From Mariannaea sp. PMI_226 (lineage: Eukaryota; Ascomycota; Sordariomycetes; Hypocreales; Nectriaceae), in the NCBI GenBank assembly GCA_024336345.1, contig JANFOG010000025.1:1-12485 (forward strand): 12,485 nt of DNA. The letters run 5' to 3'. The translations under genes and the position numbers were made by a program. Positions 7,742-12,485 of the stretch are shown piece by piece. Every line of letters begins with the position of its first letter. The stretch's first letter is position 1. The notes below the pieces were generated by a model, which ran no database searches, was not told where the DNA came from, and saw nothing but the letters and a program-made list of their open reading frames with translations.

Positions 7742-10700
7742 CTAACGGAAAGGCCCAATTGGGCCGGGGTATCCTGAATTCATAGAATGAGAAGTTGAAG
7801 GGCGTCCGCTGTCACCAGACGCGCGGGCGCTGTGGCGAGGTGTGACATCGCCAGGTTGGGGAATTGTCAACTTGTTGTCGACGTGGGATGCGAAGGGCCG
7901 AGGGGCCCATGGGTTATCATCCTCTGGGAGGTTCACGCCGCTATCGTTCCAAGGGTTCCGGTCAGCATTAAAGCTACGGGTCGATTCAATCGAGATGAGC
8001 GATGATTTCGACACGTTACTAGAACCCTTGAAGAAGTTGGCGTGAGCAGAGTGAGAGCTATTCTTTCTGCGATCCAGGAAGGATGAAATTGATGTCATGC
8101 TACCGGGCTTTCGAAGGCGATCGAGGATACTGCTTCGCTCGCGAGCGACCTCATCGCCAAAAGCAGCCTTGACTGGCGAGTCGGTCGCGACTGAAGCCGG
8201 GGCATGTTGAAGAAGCTTAGAATCGAAATACTGCAGCGAGTCCTCGAACGAATCAGACTTGGGTCGGGGAAGAGCGCCCTTAACAATGTTCATCTCAGCA
8301 CCAGAGGTGGCAAACTGAGCCTGCAAGAAGTCCATAGCGTCACGTAGGCCACCGGCGTTGTTGCGGGTGAAGCCCCAAAGAAGAGTCACGGTGGGTGAGC
8401 CATCCTCAGTAACATCATCCGGGTTCTGGTGGACAGTCACTTCGACTTCGTGTTGGCTCTTCAGCTTGGGGACGAGATCATGAGCAAAATCAGGAGACTC
8501 AAGAAACTTGATGAGTTCCGGCGCTCGGGTGAGAACAAGCTCGTGCTTGTCCGGAACCATGCCCAGGAACTCATCAACGCAGTGGGGCACTTGCCATTGA
8601 GGACCAGTCACGGTGACCTCATCACTCGCTTGCTCGGTACTGGGGAAATTGATCTTGCAGTTGTACTTTTGCTCCAGCTCGTCAATCTCTGGAAGCCGAG
8701 CGATGAGCTGGCGGTGGTAAAGCCGGTCGACATTGACAACTTGAGAAGTGTACTCGGAGTCCTAAAAAATATGGGTTAGTGGATGAATTGACCTCGTCAA
8801 TTGTGACTTTCACTCACAGCACGATCAACCATCTCCAGAATCTCGTTCTTGACGGCGTCCAGATTCTGAGCATTGCGGGCGGGAGTTCGGCAGATCACAT
8901 TGTCAACCTTAATGTCATCATCTTCACGACCCATCCCGCCTCTATCCATAGCGTTGGAAAATTTGACAAAGACTGAGTGCTTCTTCATAATTCGCTGAAT
9001 ATGTTGACCGCCAATGCCAATAATTCGCTTGTGATACTGGTCAGGGACGTGGAAGGAAATAGAGGCGGGCATTTCCTGCTCGACAAGGGTAAGGCCTTGC
9101 TTCATCGAATCGTAACTGGCAGCCATGACATCGATGTTGAAGTTGTACTCATTGAAGCCGTCAAAGATGATTTGCACATTGCCTTTATCGGAGGTTAGCC
9201 ATCTGAATAGAGGAGTAAAGACTCAGACATACTTTGACCCATGATCTTGTTAATCTTGCCATTCTTCTTGCCGCTCACGAACTCCTTGTGCTCATTGGCA
9301 AGTTCAATCTTGACTCGGATTTGATATTGAGATTGAGCAACAAATTTCATCTCGGAAATCACCTTGAGGGCGGATTTGACGGCATCGTCAGAGCCGGTGA
9401 CTGTAAATGTCATCTTGTCAAAAGATAGATCAGCCTCGGACTCAGCACAAATATCCCCGAGCATGGCTCGGATATCCGTCAGGCCCACAAGCTGACGAGG
9501 TTCAGGTTGCTGAATGTACCACCCGGCACTATAGAATTGGCCGGCCAGCGACATGATTTCTCGGACAGTACGTTCTACATGAAGTCCCTCACTGCCCTGA
9601 ACTCTGACCAGGTTGCGCTGGCTCGCTAGCGGTGGGAACATAATGAATGTTCCATTAGCTTCAAGGATCTTGCGAACCTTGTCCAAGCGACCAAGTAAGA
9701 CGCTGTCAATTTTGGCTGATGGGATCGTCACGTCCTTAACGTAGATTCTAATCCTAGTGGCCGTCTCATGCAGCTTCTGTTTGGCTAGTTCGATGGCTTG
9801 AGGTGTCTCACCCGTGATAAAAATATCACTGGGATCACGGCGGGTGGCTTTTGGGGGGCAATAGCGATACATTTGCGAGAACGGTGGAGGGAAATAAATG
9901 GCGGTTCCCGTGGATGATTCAATCAGCTTGATGTTCTTCCGGTGGCGACCACAAACAAGCTGGTGCCAAGTGTGATCGAGTTTGGTTCCATCGACAATGC
10001 GGCCGAGCTGTTACCAAGTTAGAGTTCAAATAGGAATCACAAAAAAATGCAGCCACGGAGAAAGCCCTACCAGTGTGTCAATTTGAATGAGAACACGGGC
10101 CTTGGCATGCTCTGAAGAAAGGATGTCGCCATAAATTGCAATTCTCCATCGCTGGTCCATTCGCAGCTCAGCATCACCAGTCATGCCGTCGACCATTGGG
10201 GTCAGCTTCGGTCCAAGGAGGAAAATGTCGACACCACAATAGCTTGAGATGTAGTCGAGAGTGTCGGTAACAGATTTTTTGAGGACTCCAGCAGTCAAGT
10301 CACAGACTAGGTGACCATCGATGTCAATCGTGGTGCAGCGCTATGACAGTCAGCTTAGATTCCAGAACGAGCCAACCTAGTACTGGGAAAGTGTGTATGG
10401 GGCGGAACATACGAGCGAGATGGGGGTATCATTCAGTATGGTCTCTCGGCTCTTGTGGACCAGCTCGGGTGAGCCTGACAGACAAACGGTGGTGACCTGC
10501 ATACCCTTTCCCGCCTTTGGCAGGGTAGAAAGGACATGGGCCTCAATGGGTAAAGGTCCGTTGGAGAGATCACGACATAGCCTTCGGAGGTTAACTAGAT
10601 TCTGCGCGTGGATAGGTAGCTCGTAAATCTCGACGTCATCGGGCGCATCTTCGGGGTGCGTCCATCGCAGAACAGCGTCGGTGGTGGCATGTAGGATATC

Positions 10701-10859
10701 TTCCGTGTCGGGCCCAGCGAGATCGGCAGCGAAGGGTACATTGAAGGAGTAGTGGATTGTGGTATCGGCGGCCTGGGGAGAGCTTATGGGCTGGCCGGCC
10801 TGTGCTGCGTTCTTTGGATGAGCATTGAGAGCGTTCATGGGCATATTGGGACGGCCCAT
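7742..10859 (-). CDS. Multi-KH-domain RNA-binding protein (5 exons)
   Basis: Five minus-strand exons (10413-10859, 10071-10340, 9233-10007, 8818-9182, 7742-8761) join in frame to 958 aa. KH domains bind single-stranded RNA or DNA through a GxxG loop. One canonical loop, GIGG (553-556), is followed by QHIQRIMKKHSVFVKF. Three more KH-like repeats have altered loops: GRHR (259-262, before KNIKLIES), GRLD (345-348, before KVRKILEANGTFIMF) and GKKNGKINKIMGQ (about 485-497). A further degenerate one begins near 630 (LYHRQLIARLPEIDELEQKY). The first ~40 residues and the last ~250, rich in Ser, Pro and Asn, look disordered; the protein ends PGPIGPFR. The arrangement recalls vigilin/Scp160 or Bicaudal-C proteins, suggesting cytoplasmic mRNA binding, but orthology is not settled. 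The ATG at 10859 is the first in this frame after a stop (TGA); a better-placed upstream ATG lies in another frame, so the N-terminus is the weakest part. Confidence 0.85.
8762..8817 (-). other. KH gene intron 4
   Basis: A 56-bp phase-0 intron on the minus strand runs from GTGAGT to TTTTTTAG, with CACTAAC as branch site. It joins ...EMVDRA to DSEYTSQVV. Without splicing, the frame ends eight codons later. Confidence 0.85.
9183..9232 (-). other. KH gene intron 3
   Basis: A 50-bp phase-1 intron runs from GTATGT to ATAAAG, with GGCTAAC as branch site. The split codon A|GC restores Ser, giving KINKIMGQ-S-NVQIIFDG across the junction, a continuous KH repeat. An earlier CAG in the intron would put the next exon out of frame. 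Confidence 0.85.
10008..10070 (-). other. KH gene intron 2
   Basis: A 63-bp phase-0 intron begins GTAGGG and ends TAACAG, with CTCTAAC as branch site. It joins ...VLIQIDTL to LGRIVDGTKL. Confidence 0.85.
10341..10412 (-). other. KH gene intron 1
   Basis: A 72-bp phase-0 intron begins GTATGT and ends GTCATAG, with GCTGAC as branch site. It joins ...NDTPISL to RCTTIDIDGHLV. Unspliced reading stops inside the intron. Confidence 0.85.
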
Positions 10860-10917
10860 TCCAAAGTTGGGAACTCATCCTCTCCGACCAGTGACGCATG
10901 TTTGCCAGCTTATTCAT
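10636..10917 (-). other. Upstream ATG frame overlapping the KH gene start
   Basis: An ATG at 10917, with A at -3, opens a 93-codon frame (MNKLANMRHWSERMSSQLWN...) that overlaps the first 220 bases of the KH coding sequence in another frame. Only its first ~20 codons lie upstream. Either it is an overlapping upstream ORF that would limit initiation at 10859, or those codons are the true N-terminus and one extra base, for example in the CCC at 10868-10870, has shifted the frame. Beyond the overlap the translation looks non-coding. Confidence 0.4.
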
Positions 10918-10959
10918 GATGGGGGCTGCGAAGAGACGTTTGTCGTTCGTCGTCCTCGA

Positions 10960-11204
10960 GGTGGGCGGCGAGCGACAAGTCGGCAGAGGAGGGCGGAAGG
11001 GCGAAGGGTGAAAGGTGGGAAGGAGAAGAAAGAAGGGGGAAGAAGAGAAGAGAAAAAAGGGTATCGCAGTTAATGTGAAGCTGGAAAAGACAAGGGAACA
11101 GGGGGAAGGGGGATGAGGGAATGGAGGGGGGGAAACGAATAAAAGGATGGATGGCTCTTTCGTCTGACGAGGAGTGAAGGAAGAGAGGGAAAGAGTGGCT
11201 CTAT
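10960..11204 (-). promoter_or_regulatory. Polypyrimidine promoter/leader tract of KH gene
   Basis: The plus strand is very rich in A and G here, so the KH-gene strand is a long CT tract shortly upstream of its start. This matches the leader of gene 3 and is the most likely promoter or leader region for the KH gene. No TATA element is evident. Confidence 0.5.
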
Positions 11205-11260
11205 GCGTGAAGAGATCCAGGAAGGGGAGAGGGCTTCAATCAGTCAGCAGTCCAGAAGCT

Positions 11261-11614
11261 GGTACCTGTCCGCGGTCCTCTGCCCTGTAGGTACATACAA
11301 GCCGACAGGAGGGAGGGAGTGGCAGGGCCACAGAGAGACTGCCACTGTACCGACCTTGGTACAGTACCTAATCTGGTACCTACCTGCATGGAAACCTTGG
11401 AACCTTTGGGGGTGGGAGGGCGGTACCAGCCCTACATAGTCTTAAAGCCGGTAGCCTATGTATCTTTTGTCTTGCCCAGCCCAGCTGTGGGTGGGTTTTT
11501 GGCATGGATGTTCAGCCACAAAAGCCCCGACAAGAACACGCTTGGGGCCATTATTGGGCGGGAGGCACGTACAATCCTGTGCAGGTAAGTAGGTACTTAC
11601 CCACCTTAGGTACC
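11261..11614. repeat. Dispersed GGTACC/TACCTAC motif cluster
   Basis: GGTACC occurs at 11261-11266, 11375-11380, 11422-11427 and 11609-11614, four times in 354 bases, where chance gives about one per 4 kb. Related words (TAGGTACATA, TTGGTACAGTACC, CTACCTACTTC) lie between and after them. The words are not in register, so this is motif enrichment and not a tandem array. One more GGTACC is at 4175-4180. Confidence 0.65.
11585..11600. repeat. 16-bp inverted repeat GTAAGTA-GG-TACTTAC
   Basis: Two perfect 7-bp arms flank a 2-base centre, within the GGTACC-rich segment. It could be a dimeric protein site or a by-product of the motif enrichment; nothing in the sequence decides between these. Confidence 0.6.
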
Positions 11615-12485
11615 CCAAGGTAGTCCTAGTCGTTGCGGAACCTCGAAATCCAGCCAACCTTCAAACTAACTGCCTACCAACCGAACCTATCACCACCATT
11701 TGACTCGATAAAAGATACCCGAGACTCGGCCTCTACAGCTAGTTCGCTACCTACTTCTCAGATACGAGGCAGAACTGAAAATCACACTGTGGAAAGGTGA
11801 ACATTCAAACACCCCTCTCCCTTTCTTCCTCGCTCTTCTTCTGGGGGTAACCGCCTTCACATTCACTCCTGGCCCAGTCGGTTAAGTCAGCCAAGGGCAT
11901 GCTACTCCTTCAATAGACTTCGAGAGCATCTTATCGGGCCCGCGTCTCCATCACATTCTCTTATGCGGCCGGACTCATACTCTCTGTGTGGGACAAGCAT
12001 GGTTATGGGCTATCCCCGGCCAAGCCCCTGCGTTCCAACATGCTGAGTGACACTGGTCCCAGGGCTTGAGTGGATCGAGCGCTCCAAGTGCTCACCTAGT
12101 TGGTACGGTTGATGCATATTGCACTACAGAGGTTCAGCGTGCGCGAAAAATCCAGAATACCGCATGCAAGTTGATGTTGATGGCACAGAGCACGTACAGA
12201 GTAGCTTGTTATACGTAACTCGTACCGTAATTCTCACTTATCCACCCGGATACGATTTGCCTTCCCCCTTCTTTTCTCTTATCTGTCCTCGACAAAAGGT
12301 TGAGGGAAAGTAAGCACATACGTATCACCTCCCCAATGTCTTGGTTTTTCTTCTCACCCAACTACCTGGTCCTGATGCTTCAGCCAACCAACGGGGAGTG
12401 TCAATCTGACTCCCTGCGAAAAACCCGCCCCCACAAGGTCTCAACGTCACACACAGCGCTGCCCTTGCTTCTTTACCCAGGGACA

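Larger units (their letters stand above)
11205..12485. other. Right-end intergenic region
   Basis: I see no gene in this 1.3-kb stretch. The open frames present are short and composed of repeat-rich or low-complexity translation. The left part (11261-11760) is rich in GGTACC and TACCTAC words. The right part has mixed composition with CT-rich patches and may contain the promoter of a gene beyond the window. No tRNA A or B box could be matched. Confidence 0.55.

Noticed and set aside
7513..7758. Minus-strand frame with YPG repeats as a separate gene
   Set aside because: It begins at a TTG inside the KH gene end and continues into hydrophobic T-rich translation; kept only as a note on the repeat.
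7752..7765. Perfect palindrome GGCCCAATTGGGCC
   Set aside because: It lies within the last codons of the KH gene (PGPIGPF) and is explained by coding sequence, so I do not call it a regulatory site.
11319..11657. Open frames on both strands in the GGTACC-rich segment
   Set aside because: They overlap each other, carry repeat-derived translation and show no splice or domain support.
11990..12120. Possible tRNA in the GC-rich stretch near the right end
   Set aside because: No matching acceptor stem, A box or GGTTCGANTCC-type B box could be found.
1..12485. A secondary-metabolite or mobile-element cluster
   Set aside because: No synthase, transporter, transposase, reverse transcriptase or long terminal repeats are visible; the intact genes are unrelated housekeeping-type or unknown proteins.

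Overview
The window looks like nuclear DNA from a filamentous ascomycete, probably a Sordariomycete. It has widely spaced genes on both strands, and short introns (50-72 bp) with GTATGT/GTGAGT/GTTAGT-type donors, CTAAC/CTGAC-like branch sites and YAG/AAG acceptors. Gene leaders are long and CT-rich, and the intergenic DNA is rich in GGTACC/TACCTAC words. No bacterial, phage, CRISPR or transposon-coding signal was seen. The placement rests on gene structure and remembered protein families, not on a search.

Layout, left to right. (1) 242-1151, minus: the C-terminal half of a glutamate decarboxylase. It has the PLP-lysine motif and a clean last intron, but the N-terminal half is gone, two one-base deletions break the frame, and there is an 11-bp direct repeat at the broken end. 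I read it as a pseudogene. (2) 1697-3702, plus: a two-exon gene for an Irc3-type mitochondrial DEAH-box DNA helicase (651 aa), with all main helicase motifs and an apparent mitochondrial presequence. (3) 4938-6401, plus: a 487-aa protein I do not recognise, with a disordered, SR-flavoured N-terminus. An in-frame TAG separates it from an 80-codon open extension carrying a CxxCH-x4-C cluster. (4) 7742-10859, minus: a five-exon gene for a 958-aa multi-KH RNA-binding protein. Its exons join in frame with good splice signals, and an overlapping upstream ATG frame covers its start.

Intergenic DNA fills the rest: about 1.2 kb between genes 2 and 3 (microsatellites, then a CT-rich leader), about 1.1 kb between the convergent genes 3 and 4 (including a 15-bp-period repeat just past the KH gene stop), and about 1.6 kb at the right end (polypurine tract, then a GGTACC-rich segment).

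The genes do not form an obvious pathway or cluster. Genes 2 and 4 are housekeeping-type nucleic-acid factors, and the decarboxylase is a metabolic relic. I find no convincing new multi-gene system. The points most worth checking are the breaks in reading frame: two in the decarboxylase, the TAG in gene 3, and the frame conflict at the KH gene start. Several lie at short homopolymers, so they are either real mutations or consensus errors in the assembly.
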